Source: Simkania sp.
GTDB taxonomy: Bacteria > Chlamydiota > Chlamydiia > Chlamydiales > Rhabdochlamydiaceae
Length of the DNA stretch: 41,416 nt
Assembly (NCBI GenBank): GCA_018333475.1
Contig: JAGXTH010000024.1
Span: forward strand, 1 to 41,416
Direction: 5' to 3'
Shown here: in pieces, positions 33,636 through 41,416 of the stretch
How positions within the stretch are numbered: the first letter of the stretch is position 1
How the letters are laid out: every line of letters begins with the position of its first letter
Program-made: the position numbers and the translations under genes
The notes under the pieces: model-generated
What the model was told of the DNA's origin: nothing
Databases searched by the model: none
Seen by the model: only the letters and a program-made list of their open reading frames with translations

Positions 33636-35657
33636 TCAACATGAAGATAGCAAATCACCTGCGATTAACACAATTGCGGAGTATGGTTGTAGTGAGTACT
33701 CCTTTTGATTATCGAGTTTTTTCGGGGTATCAAGAAAGTCATTAGGTGCTTCCAGAGAAGTGTCAATCAATTGTAGCCAAGGTTGGTTATTGGCGGCTAC
33801 AGGAAGTGTTATAAGAGTTTCCGCAAAATAAGGGTGGAAAGCGATAAAAATCTCTGAGTTTTCACAAAGTGTACGAGAAAACGCTACAAGATGGCTGGTA
33901 TCGCTCCAATCAGGTTCTTTTGGAACTATTCCATGCCAGAGGATTTTTTGGGGGTCTAAGAATTCTTTTCTATGAAGTTCTGGATGCGCTTTACGCAGAG
34001 CGATGGTTTTTTGGAAAAACCGGAAAAGGCGGTACTTTTCTTTAACCAATTCTTTCCAGTTAAACCAGTTGATAGGATTATCTTGGCACCAAGTATTGTT
34101 GTTTCCTAAATGGCTTTGACCATATTCATCACCCATGAGCAGCATAGGCACCCCTAAGGAGATCAAGAGGGCCAAAGTGTAATTACGCATCTGCCTTTCA
34201 CGTAGGATGTGAATTTTAGGATCTTCTGTTGGTCCTTCAGCTCCACAATTCCAACTTGCGTTATCTGAAGTTCCGTCGCGATTTTCTTCTCCATTTTCTT
34301 CGTTATGCTTTTCTTGGTAGCTCACAAGATCATACAGAGAAAATCCATCGTGGCAGGTGACGAAATTGATGCTATGAGTAGCTTGCATAGGATAAGAATG
34401 ATAATAATCTTGTGATCCAGAAATGGCTGTCGCAAAAGCTCCAGCTAGTCTATCTTCACCTTTAAGAAATTTGCGTACTACATCGCGATACTTTCCATTC
34501 CATTCTGAAAAGAGACTCCATTTTGGGAATTCCCCAACTTGATAAAGGCCTCCAGCATCCCAAGATTCTGCAATAAGCTTAACTGTTTTACACAGAGGAT
34601 CTTCTTTAATAACTTTAAGGAGAGGAGGATCTTCTAGAGGCGCGCCGTTATCCCCACGTGTAAGAATAGATGCAAGGTCAAAACGGAATCCGTCGATATG
34701 AAATTCTTCTATGAAATAACGCAGTGAATTGACAATGAGAGAAAGAGCAGGTTCTCGATTACAAGCAAGGGTGTTGCCGCAGCCGCTATAGTTCTTCAAT
34801 TGATTCTGACTGTCTATGAGGTAGTATCCTGCACGATCGATTCCTTTTAATGAGAGAACCGGACCCTCAGCATTTCCTTCTCCTGTATGATTATAAACGA
34901 CATCTAGGATCACCTCGATACCCGCTTTATGTAACTCTCTAACCATGGTTTTAAATTCTATTAAGGCACTATCAATCTCTTGATGAGCTGCATACCGTTT
35001 CATAGGACAGAAAAATTGCAAAGGATTATATCCCCAATAGTCGCGGAGGTGAACTCCTGTCTTGGGGTTAATTTTTTTATAAGCTTCCTCATTGAATTCG
35101 TAAATAGGGAGCAACTCTACAGCATTAATACCTAGTTCGATGAGATAGGGAATCTTTTCTATCAGTCCTAGATATGTACCGGGCATTTTGGTCCTACTGG
35201 TAGGATCATGAGTAAATCCCCTCACGTGCATTTCATAGATGATAAGTGTTTCAATAGGATGGCGTGGGTTTTTGACTTCTTGCCAATCGAAATGGCGCGG
35301 AGAGAGATAACGTGCCCTTGTAAAATTCTCCCTTTTAGTTGTTTTATGACCCCAGTGTTTTGGGCTGGCGATAGCTTTTGCATAAGGATCAGAGAATAGT
35401 TCCTTGCCAAAACTCCAGGAATAGTCAAAATCTTTAGGCAATCCTTCTACATAGACATGCCAAACGGTACCTGTTTTGTGAAATTCCGGATCAAGTGTGA
35501 TTGTAATCAGGGGAGGGATATGCCCAATTTCAAAGACCACCAAAGAGGCTTGATCAGATGGAGAAAAAATAGAAAAATTGACGCCATTTAAATGCGGAGA
35601 AACTCCTAGAGGAGTCGGTTTGCCTGGATAAATTTTAAGAATCCATCTATCTAACAT
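33636..35657 (-). CDS. glgX: Glycogen debranching enzyme GlgX
   Basis: GH13 isoamylase-type debranching enzyme, 673 residues, cutting alpha-1,6 branches of glycogen. It has an N-terminal CBM48 domain (GVNFSIFSPSDQASLVVF) and an (alpha/beta)8 barrel with the GH13 regions EVILDVVYNHTGEG, DGFRFDLAS (nucleophile D), KLIAESWDAGG (acid/base E) and VTCHDGFSLYDLVSY (third acid). A beta-sandwich C-terminus follows. All catalytic residues are present. Chlamydiae keep glycogen metabolism, and a glgX-slc1 neighbourhood is present in Chlamydia as I recall. It heads the minus-strand run that includes the serpin. Confidence 0.95.
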   Translation of the reverse strand: MLDRWILKIYPGKPTPLGVSPHLNGVNFSIFSPSDQASLVVFEIGHIPPLITITLDPEFHKTGTVWHVYVEGLPKDFDYSWSFGKELFSDPYAKAIASPKHWGHKTTKRENFTRARYLSPRHFDWQEVKNPRHPIETLIIYEMHVRGFTHDPTSRTKMPGTYLGLIEKIPYLIELGINAVELLPIYEFNEEAYKKINPKTGVHLRDYWGYNPLQFFCPMKRYAAHQEIDSALIEFKTMVRELHKAGIEVILDVVYNHTGEGNAEGPVLSLKGIDRAGYYLIDSQNQLKNYSGCGNTLACNREPALSLIVNSLRYFIEEFHIDGFRFDLASILTRGDNGAPLEDPPLLKVIKEDPLCKTVKLIAESWDAGGLYQVGEFPKWSLFSEWNGKYRDVVRKFLKGEDRLAGAFATAISGSQDYYHSYPMQATHSINFVTCHDGFSLYDLVSYQEKHNEENGEENRDGTSDNASWNCGAEGPTEDPKIHILRERQMRNYTLALLISLGVPMLLMGDEYGQSHLGNNNTWCQDNPINWFNWKELVKEKYRLFRFFQKTIALRKAHPELHRKEFLDPQKILWHGIVPKEPDWSDTSHLVAFSRTLCENSEIFIAFHPYFAETLITLPVAANNQPWLQLIDTSLEAPNDFLDTPKKLDNQKEYSLQPYSAIVLIAGDLLSSC

Positions 35658-35770
35658 GGCTAGTAGTCACGCTATGCGTAGGATTAAAGAACATCATCGT
35701 TTCCTTCTTCTTGATCTTTAATGATTTTTTTATTATTAGACAACATATGACGTCGTGTTTTTCACACTAG

Positions 35771-35800
35771 AAGTGAATGGCTTACGTATTCACTTTTTTT
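35771..35800 (+). terminator. Plus-strand intrinsic terminator or attenuator
   Basis: AAGTGAAT pairs with ATTCACTT (9-base loop), followed directly by a run of T. It faces the plus strand inside the divergent glgX-slc1 gap, where no plus-strand gene precedes it. It should end a short transcript started just upstream (TTGATC...TTATTA near 35720-35745), acting as a small RNA end or as an attenuator for slc1. Confidence 0.6.
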
Positions 35801-35922
35801 GTTGCACTTTTTCATAATGAATGGGAGACTCTCTCTACATCGCTTGCAGAACGGTGCATCGCAAACTGGCGCGAAAAATTGCCGTTTAAAAACTAACAAC
35901 ACATTCACCGGAGGACATTTCC

Positions 35923-36435
35923 ATGTCTCTTGAAAATGCTAAGGCCAACCTGAGGGAATTTGGCAAGGAGCTTAACCTAGAAGGACTGGCTTTTGACGAG
36001 AATCTAACGTGTATTCTTGGCATAGACAACACTTTTTCGCTCCATTTAACCTATGAACCAAACTCCGATCGACTCTACCTGTATTCTCCCATTCTAGATG
36101 GTCTTCCAAAAGATGATAAAAGTCGTCTTAAACTATATGAAAATCTGCTTGAAGGGTCGATGTTAGGAGGGCAGATGGCTGGCGGTGGTGTGGGTGTCGC
36201 CGTGGCTGAAGAACTGATTCTGATGCATTGCGTTCTCGAAATGGGTGTTGGAACAGATCCATCATCATTACGCCGATTCGCACCGATTTTCGTAGAAGCT
36301 GTAGAACGATGGCGCAAAACGGCGAAAGATATTGTCGAAGGACGTGAGCCTAGTAAGCCACAAACAGCGCAACAATCCTCAGGCCCCCCACTTCCTCAGG
36401 GTGGCAAGCCAGGCGAGCGCTATATCAAAATTTAA
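35923..36435 (+). CDS. slc1: Type III secretion chaperone, Slc1-like
   Basis: A 170-residue acidic, CesT-fold type III secretion chaperone. The N-terminus (NAKANLREFGKELNLEGLAFDENLTCILGIDNTFSLHLTYEP, spanning roughly residues 5-47) follows the helix-strand order of class I chaperones. The mid region contains a Gly-rich stretch (MLGGQMAGGGVGVAVAEELILMH). It matches the chlamydial Slc1 (CT043) pattern in length and neighbourhood beside glgX. Slc1 binds early effectors such as TarP and presents them to the secretion apparatus. The C-terminal tail (SKPQTAQQSSGPP) is low-complexity. A ribosome binding site (CCGGAGGA) precedes the ATG. It implies that a type III system exists elsewhere in the genome. 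Confidence 0.9.
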   Translation: MSLENAKANLREFGKELNLEGLAFDENLTCILGIDNTFSLHLTYEPNSDRLYLYSPILDGLPKDDKSRLKLYENLLEGSMLGGQMAGGGVGVAVAEELILMHCVLEMGVGTDPSSLRRFAPIFVEAVERWRKTAKDIVEGREPSKPQTAQQSSGPPLPQGGKPGERYIKI

Positions 36436-36471
36436 TAGTTATAGCTCTTGGTGATCGGCTTTTTCTATTGA

Positions 36472-36520
36472 CATTTCCGAGTTCTCTTAAATCTTCATAG
36501 AAAAGAGGGCTTCGGAAATG
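36472..36520. repeat. Inverted repeat downstream of slc1
   Basis: CATTTCCGA (36472-36480) and TCGGAAATG (36512-36520) form perfect arms, with CTCTT/AAGAG pairing inside. It lies between the convergent slc1 and dnaA genes. No T-run follows on either strand, so a transcription end is possible but not shown. A 34-codon frame starting at 36518 lacks a ribosome binding site and I do not call it. Confidence 0.55.
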
Positions 36521-36608
36521 GGTATTAGCTACTTCACGCAGTTTGTTTACTTTAGCTTACTGAAAGAAGAGGAGGACTTTCCTATCAAGGCGTCGGCAAT
36601 CTCTACGC

Positions 36609-37979
36609 CTAGTTTTGCATAGTTATTTTTTGTTGGATTAGCGATAGAGCTGTTGCAAGTTCGCGGTCCTGTGTTTCCAGTTTTTTTTGTACGATTCTAA
36701 CGCTGGACATCACAGTCGAGTGGTCGCGATGAAAAGTTTCCCCTATTCGTAAATAAGGCATTTTAAGAATTTCCCTACACAAGTGCATGGCGATTTGCCT
36801 AGGCATGACGCAGCCTTGCGTTTGTGATTTGCCCAAAATTTCTTCGGCTGAGATTCCAAAGTGGTCAGCTACGGCACGGATGATCTTTTGAGGATCAATC
36901 ATTCCTCTTTTTTCTTCCTCGAGAAGACTTTTCAGGGCCTCTTGCGCATCATCAAGAGAAAGCAGAAAGGAAGAGCGATGATGTCGCATGTGAACATAAA
37001 GGATGAGCGATTCTAAAGATCGTAATAGAGAACGTGGGGTCTCTCCGAAGTGTTTTAGTAAGTAGTGGATGATTTCGGAACTTAAAGGAAAATCTAACGC
37101 TTCACAACGCTGGTCGAGAAGTTGTCTTAGTTCCTCTATAGAGAGTTTTTCTAAGTGCAGCGTCAATCCCCATTCAAATCTGCTGACAAGACGAGGTTCA
37201 ATCGCAGGCAGGAGCCCTGCTGGACAGCTAGAACTAATAATAATTTGTTTCCCTAGAGTGTGAAGAGTATTAAAGGTATGGAATAATTCCTCTTGCGTCG
37301 CACCGCGGCGAGCTAGAATTTGGATATCATCGATGAGGAGCACATCGACATGGCGGTACGTTTTGCGAAATTCTAGCATGGCGCTACTGCGGATAGCTCT
37401 GACTACATGTTCTGTAAACGTTTCTGCCCTAACGTAGAGAACTTTTAGGCCAGTGTGCTGAAGAGAGCTTGTGATGGCCATCAGAAGATGAGTTTTCCCT
37501 GTAGCGCTAGCGCCATGGATATAAATAGGATTGAATGTTCCTAAAGCTAAGGTGGGCTCTTTAAAAGTTTTAGTTTCGGAGTCGTAACCAGCCAGTTCGC
37601 TAAGAAGTTGGAAAGTGATCTGATTGGTTTGTGTGCATAAGAAATTTTCAAAAGTACTCCCTGGATCGAGCGTATCCGGTAAAAAACAGAGAGACTCTTT
37701 GGGCTTCAAAAGAGTCTCTGGATTCTCTGGGAGATCCTCTATTTTTTTTTCAATACTGAGATGAACTTTGATCGGGTGGTTGTTATTATTCGCAAGTCGT
37801 TTTTTTAAACGTGGGCGAATATGTTCTTCGAACCAGGCAGCCTGAAAAGCATCCTGAGCCTTGAGATATAGGTTACAAGCATCAAAATGGTCTACCTGCA
37901 GGGGAGTCAGCCATTTATCAATAGCTTCATCCCCTAGTTCTGGCCGCAAATCAGTCAGAAAATTTTGCCAGGCATGCAT
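36609..37979 (-). CDS. dnaA: Replication initiator DnaA (paralogue)
   Basis: A 456-residue DnaA. Domain I is short (AWQNFLTDLRPELGDEAIDKWLTPL). Domain III has Walker A (IHGASATGKTHLL), Walker B (HVDVLLIDDIQIL), sensor 1 (QIIISSSCP) and sensor 2 region (PRSLLRSLESLI). Domain IV has the DNA-binding helix-turn-helix with the signature RDHSTVMSS. Chlamydiae usually have two dnaA genes; this is the one beside yidC. The Walker A reads GASATGKT, close to the family GxxGxGKT with Ala for Gly at the second position. It starts 13 bp after yidC ends, so it is probably cotranscribed. Confidence 0.95.
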   Translation of the reverse strand: MHAWQNFLTDLRPELGDEAIDKWLTPLQVDHFDACNLYLKAQDAFQAAWFEEHIRPRLKKRLANNNNHPIKVHLSIEKKIEDLPENPETLLKPKESLCFLPDTLDPGSTFENFLCTQTNQITFQLLSELAGYDSETKTFKEPTLALGTFNPIYIHGASATGKTHLLMAITSSLQHTGLKVLYVRAETFTEHVVRAIRSSAMLEFRKTYRHVDVLLIDDIQILARRGATQEELFHTFNTLHTLGKQIIISSSCPAGLLPAIEPRLVSRFEWGLTLHLEKLSIEELRQLLDQRCEALDFPLSSEIIHYLLKHFGETPRSLLRSLESLILYVHMRHHRSSFLLSLDDAQEALKSLLEEEKRGMIDPQKIIRAVADHFGISAEEILGKSQTQGCVMPRQIAMHLCREILKMPYLRIGETFHRDHSTVMSSVRIVQKKLETQDRELATALSLIQQKITMQN

Positions 37980-37992
37980 GGAATAACTAGTA

Positions 37993-40404
37993 TTATTTCA
38001 ACACTTCAATGATAGGTTTAGAACGGGTTTTTTTCGTCATCAGCCATTGCTGGAGTATGCCTAGGAGCATGGAAGAAAGCCAGTAAATATTTAATCCAGA
38101 TGGAAAATTATAAAACATTAATGTGAAAACTATTGTCATAATATTTCCCATGAACTTTTGCTGGCGTTGCTGGTCAGTCATCGGAATTTGCGATGCTGGT
38201 GCAAGCGAGCTGCTATAGCGTTGCTGGAGATACATCACTCCACCAAGTAAAATAGGCAACAGGTGAAACTGATTTCCAATGAAAAAGATGGGGTACTCCC
38301 AACTGAAAATCACGTCAGGTGCCGTGAGGTTATTGATCCAGCCAGGAATAAAACCAGCTCCACGGAGTTCAAAAGTCGATTTTAAAAGATCAAACATCCC
38401 AATCAAAAAGGGCAGTTGAATAAGAAGAGGGAAGCAACCTGAAATAGGATTCACACCCTTTTCCCTGTATAGATGCATGATTTCCATCTGTGCACGCTTA
38501 GGATCTTTTTTATAGCGAGCCTGAAGAGCCTGTACTTGAGGTCCAACCTCTTGCATTTTCATTGTCGATCGAATCGACCATGTATTGAGCGGGTAAAGCA
38601 TGATTCTAAGAGCAATGGTCAATAGGATGATCGAAATACCCCAAGAGCTCGAGACAAAATAGAAAAATTTCAACAATAGAAGAAGAAATTTTGCAAAAGG
38701 TTCGGAGATAAAGGAAAACCATCCGTGAAAGCTAATAGCAGACTCAAATTGAGGAGAGCTGTTTGTCGACGCATCGTAATAGGTAGCATCCACTTTTTCG
38801 AAGATCTCTTTTACGTACGGTCCAGCAAAAATGCGATACTTATTACCAAGAGCAGTTGGGGTTACAGGCAAACGCACTTCATATCCTGGATATTTATCTG
38901 CAGGATAAAGTTCATAGGCTGCGTCGATCATTGTAAGACGAGTCGGTACGACATCTCCAGGAATTCGATAGGTACTAAAACCACCTAATTGGGTCTGAAC
39001 GGGGTTAATAATCAAGCCGAAGAAGCCATTGGCATCGCTAATCCATTCAGGTGTAACGGAGCTCAGCGATTCGCTTCCCTTAGGGAGATCGACTTGCGTA
39101 ACGCCGCTCTTTTTTTGTCCGGTAAAGCGATATTTAATCGAAGGAGAAAACGTATCGGAGATGAGTTCTACTTCTGGGATGCCTGAGGTGATCTCTAATC
39201 CTTGTGTGTTTCCATCGTGCTTAAGAGTCAATTCAAAGCAATAAGGAGCGTTATCGGAATCACGTGGCAGTGTATACGTTTTTGTTATCTTATGGCCTTC
39301 ATTGACAAGTTCAAACTCAATCAGATCCTTATCAAAGCGTTTGAGTGTATAAACACTACGTGAAAGAGATTCGCTATTTTCAGCATTGGAGGAGAGATTC
39401 AGAGCATAATAGCGTGGGGGCACCATAGAAATTGCACGATTATTTTGCCCGATAATAGAACGGCGCAGGAGTGGATAATAACCGCCTACCTTAGGGTGCG
39501 ATAACATTGTGCTTCCTGGCTTGTAATAAGGGTTCATTGGGAAGCAGTCATTTTGAGGATGTTGACTAGCCATTCTCTGATCAAATTGGATGGGAAGTAC
39601 AACGCTATTTTTGTTTGTATCGGACTGGAAAGGAAGGTTGATTTCGCTTAAAGAACCACCAATATTAGAGAACACTAATTGGATATATTGGTTTTCAAGT
39701 ACGAAAAATCGTTCTCCTGCAATGGGTTCAACAGGTTTTTTTTGCGAAGAGGCCAAGGAAGTGGTATCAGGAGGTGTTAAAGTCGTTGCCAAACGCTCAA
39801 AATTAAGCGTAGAGGGGCGATAAATCCCATAGGGAAGATATTTGCCTTCATTTTTATAAAGAGCGATGCAATTGGAGGGCGGTTGTGTGATAGAACCGAT
39901 AAATCGCCCAGTGTCTAGAACTCCTAGGGTTACACCTGCTTGAAGATTGTTATCTGTGAAGTAGACGAGTTGTAGTTCTGCTGAGGTTTCTGTTGGGGGA
40001 GAACCCAAAAAGAGCCCATTAGAAGAAGAAGAACTGTAAATAGCAGGATCACCAGTCGAGACATTTTTATTTTGTAGGGAGAGTTTTTTTTCATGAATAT
40101 ACAGATCTTGCGGAAGAGGATGTTTCCATGAAATAGTCAAAAAATCATTGTTTTGCTGAACAGCAAGAGAGGCAGGTGTCGATAGTGACTCATCTTCATA
40201 AAGTGTTACAATAGGAAGATCTTGCAGGGGGGCTATCTTATTGCGGAGCTCTGAGGCGGATTTTTCTAGAGTTTCTTGGTCTTTTTTTCGTATTTCAGCA
40301 AGAAGCTCTTGGCGACGCTGATTACTTTGCCAATCAAAGAGCTGGTTAAGTGCAAACAGAGACAGTGTGATAGCGATAACAAAGATCAAAGGGCGTTTAT
40401 TCAT
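37993..40404 (-). CDS. yidC: Membrane protein insertase YidC
   Basis: Insertase of about 803 residues that helps membrane proteins into the inner membrane. It has one N-terminal span (RPLIFVIAITLSLFALNQLF), a very large periplasmic region (about residues 30-560) and a conserved C-terminal five-span core. The core includes PFAKFLLLLLKFFYFV, YKKDPKRAQMEIMHLYREKG, GCFPLLIQLPFLIGMFDLL and FYNFPSGLNIYWLSSMLLG. The length is well above the usual 550, as in Chlamydiae. I prefer the ATG at 40402-40404 (MNKRPLIF) over the TTG 12 bases upstream. Followed 13 bp later by dnaA. Confidence 0.94.
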   Translation of the reverse strand: MNKRPLIFVIAITLSLFALNQLFDWQSNQRRQELLAEIRKKDQETLEKSASELRNKIAPLQDLPIVTLYEDESLSTPASLAVQQNNDFLTISWKHPLPQDLYIHEKKLSLQNKNVSTGDPAIYSSSSSNGLFLGSPPTETSAELQLVYFTDNNLQAGVTLGVLDTGRFIGSITQPPSNCIALYKNEGKYLPYGIYRPSTLNFERLATTLTPPDTTSLASSQKKPVEPIAGERFFVLENQYIQLVFSNIGGSLSEINLPFQSDTNKNSVVLPIQFDQRMASQHPQNDCFPMNPYYKPGSTMLSHPKVGGYYPLLRRSIIGQNNRAISMVPPRYYALNLSSNAENSESLSRSVYTLKRFDKDLIEFELVNEGHKITKTYTLPRDSDNAPYCFELTLKHDGNTQGLEITSGIPEVELISDTFSPSIKYRFTGQKKSGVTQVDLPKGSESLSSVTPEWISDANGFFGLIINPVQTQLGGFSTYRIPGDVVPTRLTMIDAAYELYPADKYPGYEVRLPVTPTALGNKYRIFAGPYVKEIFEKVDATYYDASTNSSPQFESAISFHGWFSFISEPFAKFLLLLLKFFYFVSSSWGISIILLTIALRIMLYPLNTWSIRSTMKMQEVGPQVQALQARYKKDPKRAQMEIMHLYREKGVNPISGCFPLLIQLPFLIGMFDLLKSTFELRGAGFIPGWINNLTAPDVIFSWEYPIFFIGNQFHLLPILLGGVMYLQQRYSSSLAPASQIPMTDQQRQQKFMGNIMTIVFTLMFYNFPSGLNIYWLSSMLLGILQQWLMTKKTRSKPIIEVLK

Positions 40405-40496
40405 GGAGTGATCCAAAATCTTTATAAAAAAAGGTCACTTTACCATAAAACACTTGCTGAAACAAGGAAGGATTCTTTGCGATGTCCAGAGAAGAG

Positions 40497-41183
40497 CTAG
40501 ACTCGGATAGGGGCGTGTTGAGAAAGTTTTGGTTTCGATGAGGTCTCTAATGGGGAAATAGAATGAACTATTTTTAGTAGAGATATTAACAGAGAGTTGT
40601 TCGCTATATGTGCTCCAATAGAGGCCGTGATGCCAAAAGATTCAGCAAGAACCCCGTAGGTGAGCCCTCCAAGCGTGCATAATATAACTTGATCAGTGGC
40701 TCCCTCATGGTCATTGGAGAGATGGAGCATCCCAAAAATGACAGAGGAAATGATGATAGCTGCTATGGTTGATGCAGGCATGGCAATCCCTAAAGGGAGC
40801 AAAATAGACCGATTGGTAAAAATAGTTGTAGCTACGTGCTTTAAGGCGTGTAAAAGAAGTCCTCGACACAAGAACTCCTCTATTATAGGGCCCACAACAC
40901 AGGTTATAAAGGCTGACGTATCTATCAGTTCTTTTAGATACGTACCTTTGTTAGACTGCTCAGGGTTTGAGAACAAAGTGTACGATAGGATTGTGTGCAC
41001 AGAGCAATCGATGACTCCAACAGCTGCTCCAAAACAAAATACAGGAGAATAAAAAACTCCAAGAGCGATGGTCGAAATCACAGGGACCAGTTCTTGCCAT
41101 AGAGGTTGCTTAAAGAGTGGAGCTGCGCTTTCGTGAGCGGTTTGTAAGAGTGGCGAGCGTGGGGCTAAGGAGATAGCGTTCAT
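40497..41183 (-). CDS. Second CPBP-family intramembrane metalloprotease
   Basis: A 228-residue membrane protein. CPBP motifs are VVGPIIEEFLCRGLLLHAL (EExxxR), VIFGMLHLSNDHEG (FxxxH) and IGAHIANNSLLIS (HxxxN). It has about six hydrophobic spans. The N-terminal stretch (ISTIALGVFYSPVFCFGAAVGVIDCSVH, split across residues 36-63) resembles in position and style the hydrophobic N-terminal segment of the GH1 protein at 21545-23140, perhaps a chlamydial membrane module. It stands alone, 80 bp upstream of yidC in the same orientation. The ATG has a promoter-like TATTAT at 41210-41215 (minus). Confidence 0.85.
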   Translation of the reverse strand: MNAISLAPRSPLLQTAHESAAPLFKQPLWQELVPVISTIALGVFYSPVFCFGAAVGVIDCSVHTILSYTLFSNPEQSNKGTYLKELIDTSAFITCVVGPIIEEFLCRGLLLHALKHVATTIFTNRSILLPLGIAMPASTIAAIIISSVIFGMLHLSNDHEGATDQVILCTLGGLTYGVLAESFGITASIGAHIANNSLLISLLKIVHSISPLETSSKPKLSQHAPIRV

Positions 41184-41294
41184 TAATGCTTCGGCAATTG
41201 TTTTCCTGTATAATACAGATGTTGTAGTGTTTATGTGAATTCAAAACAATAAACCTTAAATTAAAAAATATAGTATGCGAACTGCTTCTAAGAA

Positions 41295-41416
41295 GCTGTA
41301 CTAAAACCTGGGTTCGTCGCTTTTGTGGATTATTTTGGTCGCTTTTCGACTCCAAAATTGGGGGGCTATATACCTTTGTCGATATTGCCCCCAATCATTT
41401 GGATCGAAAATCGACT
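41295..41416. repeat. Palindromic element D, partial copy of family A
   Basis: From about 41302 the sequence runs AAAACCTGGGTTCGTCGCTTTT, shared in outline with the minus strand of element A (AACTCAGGGTTCGTCGCTTTT), and both then have TTTTGGTC and a TTTTCGA block. After ATATACC the sequence turns back as ATATTGCCCCCAATC, pairing with GATTGGGGG-type sequence before the turn. The element is cut by the window end, so the right arm is incomplete. Confidence 0.65.

Noticed and set aside
36518-36622. 34-codon plus-strand frame after slc1
   Set aside because: No ribosome binding site; the start lies in the arm of an inverted repeat and the end runs into dnaA.
41110-41394. 94-codon minus-strand frame at the window end
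   Set aside because: It runs through palindrome D and the CPBP gene start in another frame; no ribosome binding site or recognisable motif.
1-41416. CRISPR array, tRNA or rRNA genes, prophage or transposase
   Set aside because: I saw no regularly spaced direct repeats, no tRNA-like T-loop with flanking stems, no rRNA cores and no transposase or phage genes in this window.

Overview
The window looks like a chromosome segment of a Chlamydiales bacterium, most likely an environmental 'Chlamydia-like' lineage such as the Waddlia/Simkania/Parachlamydia groups rather than Chlamydia itself. The evidence is gene content and local order, judged from memory of chlamydial genomes: oppA-oppB-oppC-oppD-oppF, dcd/ruvB/SpoIID, a tandem pair of CNNM/CBS proteins, PP2C beside a NifS-like desulfurase, glgX beside the type III secretion chaperone Slc1, and a dnaA paralogue beside yidC. 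A serpin, a GH1 beta-glycosidase, a DUF917/HyuA operon and several palindromic mini-elements are accessory features not expected in reduced animal Chlamydia.

Layout. 1-372: no convincing gene, but much local base-pairing at the window edge. 373-8048 (minus): oligopeptide ABC transporter with two OppA paralogues; only one keeps a lipoprotein signal. A 170 bp palindromic element sits between the downstream oppA and oppB, and a small secreted-protein gene lies on the plus strand between the two oppA genes. 8219-12625 (plus): RimO, an RlmI-like methyltransferase, a GNAT acetyltransferase and a sugar-porter MFS protein. 12682-16077 (minus): tRNA-dihydrouridine synthase, a 4.5S-type SRP RNA immediately upstream of it, a SpoIID-like peptidoglycan enzyme and RuvB. 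16238-19679 (plus): dcd, an FtsB/DivIC-like protein and two CNNM proteins. 19747-23140 (minus): a large orphan protein whose start codon abuts a 74 bp element, then GH1. 23293-28685 (plus): NlpC/P60, two micro-ORFs with the same C-terminus, then a tightly coupled operon of an unknown protein, a DUF917 protein and a HyuA-like ATPase, ending in another long palindrome. 28915-35657 (minus): glgX, lipoprotein, CPBP protease, serpin, PP2C, cysteine desulfurase. 35923-36435 (plus): slc1. 36609-41183 (minus): yidC-dnaA and a second CPBP protein. From about 41295 a second copy of the first palindromic family runs off the end.

Themes. Peptide import (Opp) and sugar import (MFS) fit an intracellular heterotroph. 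SpoIID, NlpC/P60 and the FtsB-like protein fit the transient septal peptidoglycan of Chlamydiales. Serpin, Slc1 and PP2C are candidates for host interaction and signalling. The least explained material is the set of small proteins ending in -FGF (6231-6428, 24189-24317, 24448-24588), the unknown/DUF917/HyuA operon that follows two of them, and the palindromic elements that sit at gene starts and stops.
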